Translations under genes and position numbers: made by a program
In this document: one piece after another, positions 1-10,289 of the stretch
Layout: each line of letters opens with the position of its first letter
Position numbering within the stretch: position 1 is the stretch's first letter
NCBI GenBank assembly: GCA_024516155.1
Contig: JAJJXM010000021.1
Coordinates: 434,001-498,000 of the forward strand
Direction of reading: 5' to 3'
Length of the DNA stretch: 64,000 nucleotides
From: Pyronema omphalodes
Lineage: Eukaryota; Ascomycota; Pezizomycetes; Pezizales; Pyronemataceae
The notes under the pieces: model-generated
Seen by the model: the letters and a program-made list of their open reading frames with translations, nothing else
The model's database searches: none
Told to the model about the DNA's origin: nothing

Positions 1-642
1 AAGGCGGAGCCACCTAAGCCTCAGGTCTCACTTTTTGGATCAGGTAAGTAAAATATTTCCACCATTAAAACTATGGTGCTAAAAAATGAATAGTTTCTAC
101 AGTGGCGAGTGCTCCTAAGCGGAAGAAGACAGTACCTACCGGGGAATACAAGCCTATTATGCTCGAGGCAGCCCAGCCTATGAAAAAACCAGAAGACGAT
201 ACAGAATACCTTGAGGAAGACCCAAATTTTGGACAAACTCCGCAAACATATTCTGGCCAGAGTATGGCAGAAGAGCCACAGGATCTACATCAATTGGTAG
301 AACATGCTGGCTTGGACGAAAACGCAGTACGTACCTTTGAAATCGCAATGTCAAGACATTGGCTGACTCTAATAGATGCGACAACTATACGGCCGACATG
401 GACGAGGCAGCGAATCCATTAAATTCACCACATTTAGTGTCGACGAAGAATATAGACAGAACGAGAGAGACAGAGAGTTAGGATTGGCCCAGGAAGTGAA
501 GCCGGTGCGGACTGTGGCTCCTGGACGCCATCAACTTCAATCTCTACTCAACATTGCGCAGTCTCAGAAGAGTGCCTTGGAAGACAGTTTTGCCCGTGGA
601 AAATCGAATCGGAAAGAGTCTGCTTCGAAGTATGGATGGTAG
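1..642 (+). CDS. PRCC C-terminal-domain protein (3' part of gene)
   Basis: The gene enters from the left edge, so its N-terminus is missing. Three exons can be joined in frame: 1-43, 103-326 and 376-642. The introns are 44-102 (GTAAGT...CTACAG, phase 1) and 327-375 (GTACGT...AATAG, phase 0). The last 40 residues, from GRHQLQSLL to SKYGW, match the C-terminus of the PRCC / MAD2B-interacting mitotic checkpoint regulator family, which ends in a KHQ...Q..K...L...W......R......KYGF-type motif. The RQLYGRHGRG stretch just after the second intron fits the conserved block before it. Family knowledge: human PRCC is nuclear and has been linked to MAD2B and to splicing; the fungal role is not established. 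The upstream part, with EYKPIMLE and an acidic linker, looks disordered. Codons keep their frame across both splices, which supports the model. Confidence 0.8.
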
Positions 643-997
643 TTTCATGTTTCAAATGCGATGTTTTCTTGTCTGTATATATATTAGCAAATTGGTACCT
701 AGTCTATTAAATGATACGCTTAGATTCGCTAATGAAGGCTTTCGTATCTTGAAATTGCATGTCTGGCACGCCTTATTCCATTACTAGCCTGTCAGAGGCA
801 ACAATCTTCCAGCTTCGGGTCAATGAACGCCCGGCATGACTGAGTAACACATGGCTCCAGCACCCCATCCTCATCTTCACTTTGTGGGTCAATTAATCAC
901 AAACTGGGGATCATCATTAAGCCATCATACTATACAATTCAATTCCTCATATCCTACACCTATTCCGCTTTTCCCTCCTAAATCCCGCCGGCATTTC
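643..997. other. intergenic, convergent 3' ends
   Basis: This is the spacer between the 3' ends of the PRCC-type gene (+) and the DUF4748-type gene (-). Reading frames here are short and unsupported. It presumably holds both 3' UTRs and polyadenylation signals. I see no RNA gene or repeat. Confidence 0.6.
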
Positions 998-1439
998 TTA
1001 ACTAAACCGATCCCCCTTTGGACTTATATACGGCACTGTCGCTTCATATTTACTTCTTGGTCTGTCTGGGTTGTTTCCGAATTCAGCCTGCTCCATCAAG
1101 TGTTGCTTGCCTATTATTGATTCAGCCATTTGCTACTTCTATGCTCCGATACCAAGGGAAAGGCGCCCTTGGAGGAAAACTTTGGAAAGCTTACGCTGCT
1201 TCTCAACCATATCAATGTGCTTCTGTCTTCTGTCCGCGTCGATCTCGCGCTTGGCAAAGTAGTAGGCACCTCCTCCGGCAACAATCAGGGCTCCCCAGCC
1301 GTACCTGTGATTGTTAGTAGGCTTCATTAAACAGTTTGGTATATCTTGGTGGCAGTTTGACGAGGGTATCTATGGGAACAGGTCCACCAGGGTTCGCCGC
1401 CCTCAATGCCGTCCGTAGCTACCGCAATTCAAAGCTCAT
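998..1439 (-). CDS. DUF4748-type small protein
   Basis: This is a three-exon gene: 1439-1423 (17 nt), 1304-1195 and 1110-998, 79 residues. The introns are 1422-1305 (GTAGCT...CACAG, phase 2) and 1194-1111 (GTAAGC...AATAG, phase 1). The product starts MSFELRYGWG, followed by a short hydrophobic segment VAGGGAYYFAKREI that is the hallmark of the DUF4748 family of small eukaryotic proteins. It then has a charged helix and the C-terminal RSKYEA...SPKGDRFS. Without the second intron, the frame ends in an unrelated tail at 1139; splicing there restores the charged C-terminus, so I prefer the spliced form. The function of the family is unknown. A single N-terminal hydrophobic stretch suggests a membrane anchor, possibly mitochondrial (inference). 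The first exon is very short and is the least certain part. Confidence 0.65.
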
Positions 1440-1480
1440 GGTGGGGGGTTCTTGGGTGTGGTAGATTTTGGAGCGGCATT

Positions 1481-1598
1481 GGGGGGGGGGGGGGTATTAT
1501 GCTTCTAGAGCTCGGGTAAGGTTTGTAGGGTGGTAGGGTGGTAGGGTGGTAGGATGGTAGGATGGTAGGGCGGTAGGATGGTAGGGCGGTAGGATGGT
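1481..1598. repeat. 14-G run and period-8 GGTAGGGT/GGTAGGAT repeat
   Basis: A run of 14 G (1481-1494) is followed by about nine units of an 8-bp G-rich repeat (1526-1598). It lies just upstream of the DUF4748-type gene. The G-tracts could form a G-quadruplex on the plus strand, or be prone to length change or assembly error. Confidence 0.8.
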
Positions 1599-4106
1599 GC
1601 TCCCGCGGCGAGGGTTCGTGGAGGGGTTCTGTACCAGAAAGATTTAACCTATGACGCTCGTCACTTATGTTAGCTATTTTTCCTTTCTTCTCTAGAACAA
1701 CCTTGGGTGTACATACGGTGTTCATATTTGCTGTGATACTGCTCTTCTGCTCTCTTCTTCAGAAGGGTTTTTGTATGAAAAGTTGCAGAGTGCGGCGTTT
1801 TTCGGATATTTTGGACGCGCCCGAGATTCGGCGGGAATGTCAGGCCACACTCGAACGATTGGGGGACGGGGAAAACGTAAGCCAAGATTTTGTGATGAGA
1901 TAAGATAAAAAGATGAAGCTAGGACGCGGGAGTGGAGAGCGCTAAAGCTACGGTTAGAGCTCTACTGTAAGCACCCAACGCTGTCTAAAAACTTCATGTG
2001 CAGCTTTCACTCGACCTCAACGAAAACTTGAACGACTTCAGTGGAGTTTCGAAGAATATCAGTTTCGGTATCAACATTATAACAGGAATACTTCATGCCG
2101 ATATCGACTCTGATATTTACAAAACGCCCCGAAATCTTGCCGAATTACTGATGGCGAGAGGAACAGACCGAATATTGGACCGATATCGTTGGATTTTCGG
2201 GGCTCTTTTCCCCCTCGAGATCGCCTTCTGCGGTATATTCTCGAGTTCCTCCTGGGATTTTTCTATCGTTATGGATAACTCCACCTTCCCTACATCTTCG
2301 AACTTACTTCAACAACCTCCTTCGTTTCCGCACAGCCATCCAGGTCATCCAGGTATGAGGAAGGTTAAAGTTACCAATCACTTTTCTTCCCGGTCGTATT
2401 CTCACAATTTTAACACCTCATAACGGCCTTTTCTTCTCCGAGACTTCACTTCTATTGTTTTCCGGTCACCATTCTGCGAACGTTATCCCTGTTTCCTACA
2501 ACTCCAACTTCACTGTTTGCTGCGGCATGGCCCTCAGTCGGTGAGAATACTCAGGCTATGGGATTCCGGGACTGCATACGCGTTCTCGAGTTCTGTTCGA
2601 CGAGGTAAGACTTTTCGAAAAGGTTGTCCAGCGACGAAAAGCCAGATCGGGATCACGGCTTTATCAACGCTTAATTAGTACTCTGGGCTGGCAGGCGAAC
2701 AAAGCGTAATACCGGGTCGTCATAGGCGAAACCTGTCGATACACAAGAACCGAGGATGTTGGAGTAAAGAGTCCCTGTAATTGATGGCCAAGCTGGGAAC
2801 AAACTAAAATCAAGAAACAAATGAATGTGCGGCTGTAGATATATCTATCTACGGTCGACGGTTGGTTTGAAGACTTGTTAGCCAGCCCAAGAAGTTTTGG
2901 TGTCTTCGATCGGAGACATCCAGCCTTCCACGTTCTTCTAGCTAGCTGATTTCGATTATTATATAGATCTACCCTAGCGGTGCCGAGATACGAGCCTATC
3001 AAAAGACACGATTTTGCACGATGGGGGACCTGGGCAGAGACCTAAGAAGCCTTCCTTCAACTGCGTGGAAGTTTCTCACATGCTCAATGGTTAGTTGGAA
3101 TCACGGCCCCCCCGGATTTCCAGAAGGTTTAGATGGATCTTCTCATAAGTACAGTGCATAACTTGCTGTTGAGCATTTCCTCGTTTGCTTTGCGGACCGT
3201 CGGCAGGCCACGCACTCTCCGATGAATCCCCGTCCCATTTAAGCAACTTTTGCCAGCTGGGAGTTATGTGCCGTGTCTGATCAGCAGCTTGGATTTGAAA
3301 GTTTTGCAAACTACCAGCATGTATGTATGTAATGTCGACGTGGTATCGCATGACATGCCCCCCAAAAGGATTTCTGTAGCTATCCTCTGTCCTTGAAGTC
3401 ACACAGCATCACTCTGTATCACTCTTAGCCTTTAAGTGATCTCGGCCCGTGAATGGTGCACATCCGTGAACTCCTTTTTGGCCCGTTTCTTCTTCTCAGC
3501 CCGGTGGCAAGGCCCGAAGACGGCCGTATATGTAGCCTCTGCCGAGCAGGCGGGCGGAGCTATCATCTAGAGTCAGTGCCCAACTGCCCTGTGCCCCTCC
3601 TTTAGTGGGTCTCAAGTGGCTGCCCTTCCAGGCGTTTGAATCACGGGCTTCCCATCGTCACCATAGTATCTCGATGCTGTGCACACGCGAACATCAAAGG
3701 TCTTTGATTATTTCGGAGATAATTACCAGTAGCCGTTCCTTCCTGACGCGCCTGCTCGTGATGTGGCCACTTGCGGCAAGTGTCTGGCGGCTGCTGATAG
3801 AAGATCGGACGGGGTGCTGCTGGGTGCTCTGGCTGTTCTCAAATCAGCCAAGAACGCGAGAGCGACAAGCGACACAGCACCAGCAAGTTCGCTGTAATTC
3901 TCAGCTCGCCTGTCTTAAACCTCCCTACCACCTGCATCCGTTCTCGACGCCTCCCTCACATCTCATCCAAGAACAAGTTCCTCAAGCTGTCATTCTCTAC
4001 AGTTCCATCATAGAATTCCCGTTAATTTTATAGAGTAGTAGACTGGTACGTAGCCTGCATCCGATTCCATCTGTCATAAAAGTCCGATGTTTCCTTGGTT
4101 CAGTCC
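1599..4106. other. intergenic region, one doubtful two-exon ORF
   Basis: No recognisable gene. Frames at 1777-1875 and 2002-2423 (+) can be joined in phase 0 through a GTAAGC...GTGCAG intron (1876-2001). The joined product, starting MKSCRVRRFS, matches nothing I know and its second half is rich in Ser, Pro and aromatic residues, so I do not call it. The remaining open frames (for example 2664-3002 minus and 3605-4033 plus) have no family features. The segment from about 3450 to 4240 is pyrimidine-rich in places and probably contains the SEC14 promoter. Confidence 0.5.
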
Positions 4107-4133
4107 TCTCGCTCGCTCGCTCGCTCGCTCGCT
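4107..4133. repeat. (GCTC)n microsatellite in SEC14 upstream region
   Basis: About six to seven tandem GCTC/CTCG units lie about 110 bp before the SEC14 start codon, in a pyrimidine-rich stretch likely to be promoter or 5' UTR. Confidence 0.85.
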
Positions 4134-4240
4134 TTCCCCGCCCCTAGGCCCCTGTCTTTGTTCACGACTTCCGACATCGTACTGACCACCTTGTCCATCC
4201 TGCAGAAATAATCTCATCTCATAACCTAGACACCACAACA

Positions 4241-5450
4241 ATGGCCGTAGATTCCAAGTACGACGTCTTCACCTACCCGACCACCAACCCTGAGTCCGGC
4301 GCGGGCCACCCTGGACACACCACCCCAGAGCAGGATGAACTCGTTGCCCAGCTCCGCAAAGAGCTCGAGGCCGATGGATTCACCGAGAGATTGGATACCT
4401 TGACTCTTGTACGTTTATCCTTCGCCTGGGAACCGGCGTAAACGATGTATTTGGGGAGGTCTTGGACTATTCGCTGACGTGTTATTGTCCAATAGCTCAG
4501 ATTCCTCAGAGCAAGAAAGTTCGATGTCGCGCTCGCAAAGAAAATGTAGGATACCACGGCCCTCACCACCATCACCTTCGTATCTCGTATACGGTGTAAT
4601 CAGCAATCTACAATAACTCGATAGCTTTTTTACACGACAAGAAGCTAACAGACCGCGTTGCGGGGTGTAGGTACACAGACTGTGAGGCTTGGCGGAAAGA
4701 GTTCAAGGTCGACGACCTTGTCAGGGACTTTACCTTCGTCGAGAAGCCCCAGGTTTTCGAGTACTACCCTCAGTACTACCACAAGATCGATAAGGATGGA
4801 CGTCCTGTCTACATCGAGAAGCTTGGAAAGATCAACCTCAACACCATCAAGACCATCACCACCGAGGAGCGCTTGATCCAGAACCTTGTCGTCGAGTACG
4901 AGCGTCTTGCCAACCCCCGCCTCCCCGCTTGCTCTAGAAAGGCTGGCAAGCTCCTCGAGACCTCTTGCACCATCATGGACATTGGAGGAGTTGGTATTCA
5001 GAGCATGTACAGTGCAACCGAGTTCTTGAAGAAGGTTTCGGCCATCTCCCAGAACTACTACCCCGAGCGGTAAGATTCCCATCATCATATATATTTTCCG
5101 TTAACCATAAACCCGGCTAAACTTCTGTTCCGTGTAGTCTTGGAAAGCTTTACATCATCAACGCTCCCTGGACGTTCAGCACAATCTGGAACGGAATCAA
5201 GGTGTTCCTCGACCCCGTCACCGTGAGCAAAATTAAAATTCTCAAGGGACCCTCCGAGTACGAGGCCGTTCTTAAAGAGCAGATTCCCGCCGAGAACCTC
5301 CCCAAGGAGTTCGGAGGCTCATGCGAGTGCCCAGGAGGTTGCCAATTGGCGGATGCTGGACCATGGAACGACCCCCAGTACATGGAGCCTGCTGTTCCTG
5401 CTGCCACAACGTCCGCTGCACCTGCAGAGGTTACCGAGAACCAGATCTAG
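4241..5450 (+). CDS. SEC14: SEC14-type phosphatidylinositol/phosphatidylcholine transfer protein
   Basis: Four exons, 4241-4408, 4496-4545, 4671-5069 and 5138-5450, give 309 residues, close to yeast Sec14 (304). All junctions are GT...AG (GTACGT...AATAG, GTAGGA...TGTAG, GTAAGA...TGTAG). Residues about 30-85 are the CRAL-TRIO N domain ([11 protein letters not shown]). The lipid-binding CRAL-TRIO domain follows, with [34 protein letters not shown] and [13 protein letters not shown]. The C-terminus has the [19 protein letters not shown] motif and a short Ala/Pro-rich tail. Family role: exchange of phosphatidylinositol and phosphatidylcholine between membranes, linking lipid metabolism to Golgi vesicle export. 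It acts in the cytosol and at the Golgi. The start is the first ATG in frame, with sequence ACAATGGC. Confidence 0.95.
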
Positions 5451-5792
5451 ATCTAAAAAACTTAGTATCCGTTTTAGAGGAGGAGGGGAGAAGGTGGCAA
5501 TGGAGTATGGTCTGATGTTTATGTCTTTTTGTTTCATGTGGGTTTGTTGTGGGTTGGTGTTGTGAGATGTGATTGGTAGAAAGTTGGTTGAGACCTGGTA
5601 AACAGAGCTTAAACAAACTACCGTATATCTTCACACACTTTATTTGATTTACAAAAAAGATAATTTAGTTAATCTTGAAGTTAAAATGGTCCTAGGGCCC
5701 TTATTGATTCGTGGCGTAAAATGTGCACAAAATCCGTGCAGACAGTCGACACCTGGCCTGAGATGCGGATCATGTGCGAACTGACAGGAACT
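5451..5792. other. SEC14 3' region up to the transposon target site
   Basis: This is the 3' UTR and spacer between SEC14 and the pogo-type transposon. AT-rich stretches around 5630-5690 may hold the polyadenylation signal. No gene seen. Confidence 0.6.
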
Positions 5793-5794
5793 TA

Positions 5795-6258
5795 CTCGTG
5801 CCTAAAGATGGTGGCTAGCGCCACCACCCCCAGTCGCTCGTCAACGAGCAACCGGTGGCACTCCTACGGAGTGCCGTACATTGTTACAGACACACACCAG
5901 ACAAACGGTCCTTCCCCCGTCTGCAGAACTTCACCCCCCGGTTCTACCACCACAACAACGCGTAAATTATTCCAATAAAGCAGAATATCAAAGTAGAGAC
6001 CCATAAGTATATACAGGCCAATTTTTAAAATGAAATAGCGGTTGTGGAGAGATTTACGACTGATTATCTGCCAAAATCTGCTCGCGATCAGCTCGCTCAA
6101 GTGAACTATAATCTCATTTTTCACCACCACCGCGATAAAAAAATTATATTATAAAAACGTAAACTTGAATTGAAATATCTCAACTTAAATTTCTGAAAAT
6201 ATGGAAACTTATTATTGTTGCGTTGATAAAGAAAAGTTGATGATTTACGAGCGAGTCT
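5795..6258. repeat. left long terminal inverted repeat of the pogo-type element
   Basis: The outer part of about 335 bp is nearly identical to the reverse complement of the right end; one difference I noticed is near 6049. A stretch around 6165-6205 is diverged and the innermost 50 bp (to about 6258) match again. Near the tip are three consecutive hairpins: 5810-5825 (GGTGGC/GCCACC), 5836-5849 (GCTCGT/ACGAGC) and 5857-5875 (GGCACTCC/GGAGTGCC). Confidence 0.9.
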
Positions 6259-6374
6259 ATTACAAAGGGTGGACTCTTCAAGGAGCCCCAGCATCAAAAC
6301 CCATCTGATCAACTTGCACTCTCCTTATCCGCCGTGATCAAAACCCCTCTTATCACCACAACCACGTTTAAGTC

Positions 6375-8171
6375 ATGCCAACAAAAGAACAACCTGTCAA
6401 AGAGTCCTATGAGGATGTTGAGGATCGCATTCAAGAGGCTATCAGCAGTTTACGTGGGGTAGATGAGGAGGATTTAAACTTCGCTGCTACTGCGCGGGAA
6501 TTCGATGTTCCAGTACGACGACTACGAGCGAGGTGGAAAGGTCAACCATCGAGGATTGGCAAACCAGGACCACATAAGAAGCTTGCGCCAGATCAGGAAC
6601 TCGCGGTCTGTCTCTACCTTGATCGTTTAGATACGGTTGGAACGTGTGCTCGGCTGAAGATGGTTTCGAACTGTGCAAACACCATTCTTGCGCGTGCGCA
6701 TGACGACCCCGATACCGAACCACCTGTTGTCGGAGCAAACTGGGCAACGCGATTTCTCCAGCGTCACCCTGAGTACCATATGCAAAAGCAGAGCACAATG
6801 GATATCGAACGCACAAATGCGCATGACCCAGAAGCATTTCTCGAGTGGTTTCGGGGCTACAAAGGGCGACGTAACTCAAACGGCATACACCCTCGGGACA
6901 TATACAACTTTGACGAGACTGGTTTCCGTATTGGTATTGGGAAAGACCAGTGGGTTATCACGCGCGACCGAACCCGTAAAACATATTTTGGTAGTTCTAC
7001 AAATCGAGAACTCGTCACTGTGTGTGAAACCATCAGCGCTGATGGTGATGCACTGCCACCTATGATCATTCTTTCGGGAGTCCTACACCAAGCCAAGTGG
7101 TTCACCAAGCTTCCCGATGATTATCTTGTGGGGGTCTCAGAGACAGGATACTCCAACGATGAACTGAGCATGAGCTGGCTCGAGCATTTTGATAAGTTCT
7201 CAGCTCGACGATCCATCGGCGCATATCGGCTTCTCCTCCTCGACGGCTACGGTTCTCACTGCACGAAGGAATTCATCGACTATTGTGACGAGCACAACAT
7301 TATTCCCTTCTGCCTACCACCGCACACTTCTCATCTACTACAACCCCTGGATGTGGTTGTGTTCCAGCCCTACAAGCATTACCATGCCGAAGCTGTTGAT
7401 GCTGCAGCGCGAACAGCATGCGTGAAGTACGATAAAGTGGAATTCCTGGAGGCGATTCACGATATCCGCTGTCAAACATTTAAGCCTTCCACAATCCTCT
7501 CAGCCTTTCGGAAAACTGGCTTGGAACCATACAACCCTGAGATTGTACTGGCAAAAATGCGCGAAGCCGCTGCACCTCCTTCCCCGCCTCGAGTGCCCCG
7601 GGCCCTGCTTACCGAGCCGAAAACGCCGAAAACAGTACGCTCCTTGAGGCGGCTATCTACAAATATTCTGCTTGATGCCGCCGCTCGCAATCTCTCCCCA
7701 ACCTTCAGACGTACTCTAAGGACTGCCCTCAAAGGAGGGTTGGCGCAATCGCAGGCAGGGCAGCAAGCTTTTTCCGATCTTGCCGCCACAACTGCCGCGG
7801 AAAGGGCTCGGCGAATGCGGTCCCGGCAGGCCAATATTCAGAAAGGCGGAGTTTTATATGCAGGCCTTGCGCGCAGTATGGTTAAGCGAAGGGAGGAGCT
7901 GGAAGTCAAAAAAGCGGAAGCGGCGCTATATCGAGCCCAGAAAGCTCAGAGGCGGGCAGAGAAAGCAGCGCGAAAGCCCTTCCTTGATGCTATTAAAAAG
8001 AAACAGAAGGAAATAAAGGCCCGCTATTCAAAAAGGACGATTAATTGGACTCCCCTGCCGAAAAGGGAGATACCGCGGAAAGTTGTTGTGTCGGAGATTC
8101 GAATGATGGCTAGGAAGATTGCTAACAGGATAAAACTTGAGAACAAGGTTGTCGAGGTATTTCGTTATTAG
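6375..8171 (+). CDS. pogo/Fot-type transposase (CENP-B HTH plus DDE_1)
   Basis: This 598-residue intronless ORF catalyses cut-and-paste transposition of the element that contains it. Residues 1-150 are a psq/CENP-B-like pair of helix-turn-helix DNA-binding domains (FAATAREFDVPVRRLRARW, then NWATRFLQRHPEY). The catalytic core is a DDE_1 domain: first Asp in YNFDETGF (D180), second in LLLDGYGSH (D290) and third in LLQPLDVVVFQP (D326), so 35 residues separate the last two. The C-terminal 150 residues are basic and rich in Lys, Arg and Ala, probably helical. All three acidic residues are present and there is no stop or frameshift. The stop codon abuts the right inverted arm. Confidence 0.95.
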   Translation: MPTKEQPVKESYEDVEDRIQEAISSLRGVDEEDLNFAATAREFDVPVRRLRARWKGQPSRIGKPGPHKKLAPDQELAVCLYLDRLDTVGTCARLKMVSNCANTILARAHDDPDTEPPVVGANWATRFLQRHPEYHMQKQSTMDIERTNAHDPEAFLEWFRGYKGRRNSNGIHPRDIYNFDETGFRIGIGKDQWVITRDRTRKTYFGSSTNRELVTVCETISADGDALPPMIILSGVLHQAKWFTKLPDDYLVGVSETGYSNDELSMSWLEHFDKFSARRSIGAYRLLLLDGYGSHCTKEFIDYCDEHNIIPFCLPPHTSHLLQPLDVVVFQPYKHYHAEAVDAAARTACVKYDKVEFLEAIHDIRCQTFKPSTILSAFRKTGLEPYNPEIVLAKMREAAAPPSPPRVPRALLTEPKTPKTVRSLRRLSTNILLDAAARNLSPTFRRTLRTALKGGLAQSQAGQQAFSDLAATTAAERARRMRSRQANIQKGGVLYAGLARSMVKRREELEVKKAEAALYRAQKAQRRAEKAARKPFLDAIKKKQKEIKARYSKRTINWTPLPKREIPRKVVVSEIRMMARKIANRIKLENKVVEVFRY

Positions 8172-8633
8172 AGTCGCTCGTAAATGATGAACTTTTCTTT
8201 ATCAACGCAACAATAATAAGTTTTGATAGTTTTGTATATGTTACTTAAGATATTTTCATTCAAGTTTACGTTTTTATAATATAATTTTTTTATCGCGGTG
8301 GTGGTGAAAAATGAGATTATAGTTCACTTGAGCGAGCTGATCGCGAGCAGATTTTGGCAGATAATCAGTCGTAAATCTCTCCACGACCGCTATTTCATTT
8401 TAAAAATTGGCCTGTATATACTTATGGGTCTCTACTTTGATATTCTGCTTTATTGGAATAATTTACGCGTTGTTGTGGTGGTAGAACCGGGGGGTGAAGT
8501 TCTGCAGACGGGGGAAGGACCGTTTGTCTGGTGTGTGTCTGTAACAATGTACGGCACTCCGTAGGAGTGCCACCGGTTGCTCGTTGACGAGCGACTGGGG
8601 GTGGTGGCGCTAGCCACCATCTTTAGGCACGAG
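8172..8633. repeat. right long terminal inverted repeat of the pogo-type element
   Basis: This is the inverted partner of 5795-6258, with the same three subterminal hairpins. It starts directly after the transposase stop codon, so the arm also serves as the 3' UTR. Confidence 0.9.
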
Positions 8634-8843
8634 TACGGGGTGACGCGGTGGACTGGTTGGTGAACCGGTACGCGCTAACTTACATTGGGCCAAGCCTTTT
8701 AGACCAAGCCAGAACAAACAAAGTACCAAGTCCGGATGTATGACATATAACCGGAGAAGAGCCGCAAAAGCTGGAGGTGGTAAAAAAGGCTCAGGAACGA
8801 AAACGAAAGCAACATACTCGGACGGATTATCACTGATAAAAAG

Positions 8844-8916
8844 TGATTGCACCCAGGGTCGAACTGGGGACCTCTTGTGTGTGAGACAAGTGTGATAACC
8901 ACTACACCATGCAACC
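8844..8916 (-). tRNA. tRNA-Val (CAC)
   Basis: Cloverleaf on the minus strand: acceptor GGTTGCA/TGCAATC (one G-U pair), D arm GTGT...TCAC, anticodon stem CTTGT/ACAAG with loop CTCACAC (anticodon CAC), variable AGGTC, and T arm CCCAG-TTCGACC-CTGGG. There is no intron. A T5 run on the minus strand (8842-8838) right after the 3' end is the RNA polymerase III terminator. Confidence 0.95.
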
Positions 8917-9869
8917 TGGTTATTTCAATGTTTAAATTAGTGAAATTGTACCTTATAAAGAAAGTCCGTCTAATCAAGACCCGGCTTTTCAAAAATACAA
9001 ATCAAAGCAAGGATAAATCAGATCATGAGATGAAACTTACGCCCATCGTAAGGGTATTGTAATCAATTGAGCCAGTATTATGGCGGATGTTAGTTCAAGA
9101 GAGTCGAAAGGGCTTAGGATACGTGAAAAAAAAGCCCTTTTGGGGTGCGCTTGATTGCACAAAAACCATAGTTTTGGCTTGCTTTACAGCCAAACCCACC
9201 ATTACTTAAACTATGTCAACCGTGCTTTATGTGTACAGTTAGCATAAATTCTCTGGACTAGGTTTGTGCCAATATAATTCAACCTATGCATGACCAAGAT
9301 GCGGTAGGTTATTACTCTCTTGCGTTGATTTGGTCCCTCTGTCGTTGTTGAGCTTCATTTAGTCCAGAATGGCAGCTTTGATATTCACCTCTTCTGGTCT
9401 CAAAGAAGATGAAAAATAATACCACTGGTAATTCATTAACCGTCTATGTATCGATATGTACGTACCCTGTGGCCGTTTTCTGATATCTAATTTGTGTAAG
9501 GCTGAAAATGGATACCCAAGCCGTAGGGGTCCCGAGAACCTGCATTTAATGGAGCTACGCGACGGCTGGACTACCCCGCATATCTAACGGAAATTATGGC
9601 CTCGTGCATATTGATGCAAGGGGGTTTGTCGTAGAGACTCAATTCTAGATACTCTATATAGATTCTAGATACGAGCACGACGTACGATTTCTGCATTAGA
9701 GGGAGTGTAGACAGCCTTTCAAAAGATGGGGATATACTCATAGTGGATTTCGTTATCGATTGCACTCATAATAAATGGCGTTTAATGGACGTTGTTGCGG
9801 AAATAATCACCATTCTTGGCTTAAGACCATGGTTTTACAGTCGACTGTACTTTCATACTCGGAACCCGC
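8917..9869. other. intergenic, no gene seen
   Basis: Between the tRNA-Val 5' end and the LINE target site. Only short unsupported frames are present. No repeat or RNA gene recognised. Confidence 0.6.
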
Positions 9870-9885
9870 CGACATGGCCTGGGGT
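9870..9885. repeat. LINE target-site duplication, 3' side copy
   Basis: The 16-bp sequence CGACATGGCCTGGGGT is repeated exactly at 22282-22297. Together the two copies fix both ends of the full-length LINE. Confidence 0.95.
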
Positions 9886-10289
9886 TTTTGTTTTGTTTTG
9901 TATCATACACTGTTCGAGGCCTGAAAGGCCTATGCAGGAAGAAAGAAATCCTGGTATCCCGTCCTCGTGGCCAAGACCACCTAGTGAGGCGCCCCTATCT
10001 CCTATCCCCGTTACACACCCCGAAGTAAAAAAATAAAAAGAAAAAAAGAAAATACTCAGTCAAACCGTGCACCCCCAGAAAAGAAAAGAAAAGAAAGAAA
10101 AGAAAATGAAAAGGAAAGGAGACAAAGTCGCTTAGAAGCGGACTGCTCTAATACATCGCGAGAAAAACAGAGGAAACCAAAGATACGCGTCTTAACCCAA
10201 CGAAAAAAAGGAAAAAGGAAAATCCCCGCATCCCGTATCACCTCATTCCCCGTATCCTCCCAATTTGGCCTCACCCACCCGTGCCGTTC

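Larger units (their letters stand above)
5795..8633 (+). mobile_element. pogo/Fot-type DNA transposon, structurally complete
   Basis: The element is 2,839 bp, flanked by TA at 5793-5794 and 8634-8635, the target duplication of the Tc1/mariner/pogo superfamily. Both ends begin CTCGTGCCTAAAGATGGTGG (left end as written, right end as reverse complement). The inverted arms are unusually long, about 460 bp each. It contains a single uninterrupted 598-residue transposase. Intact frame, near-identical outer arms and clean TA ends indicate a recent and possibly active insertion (inference). It sits between SEC14 and a tRNA-Val gene. Confidence 0.95.

Noticed and set aside
1667..2423. two-exon ORF across 1777-1875 and 2002-2423
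   Set aside because: The splice is possible and in phase, but the product matches nothing and ends in low-complexity sequence; mentioned only in the intergenic entry.
2664..3002. 112-codon minus-strand ORF
   Set aside because: No family features and no supporting signals.
5864..6130. pair of 88-residue ORFs starting MVVKNEIIVH (5864-6130 minus, 8298-8564 plus)
   Set aside because: These are the two inverted arms of the transposon read in mirrored frames; similarity comes from DNA-level repeat identity.
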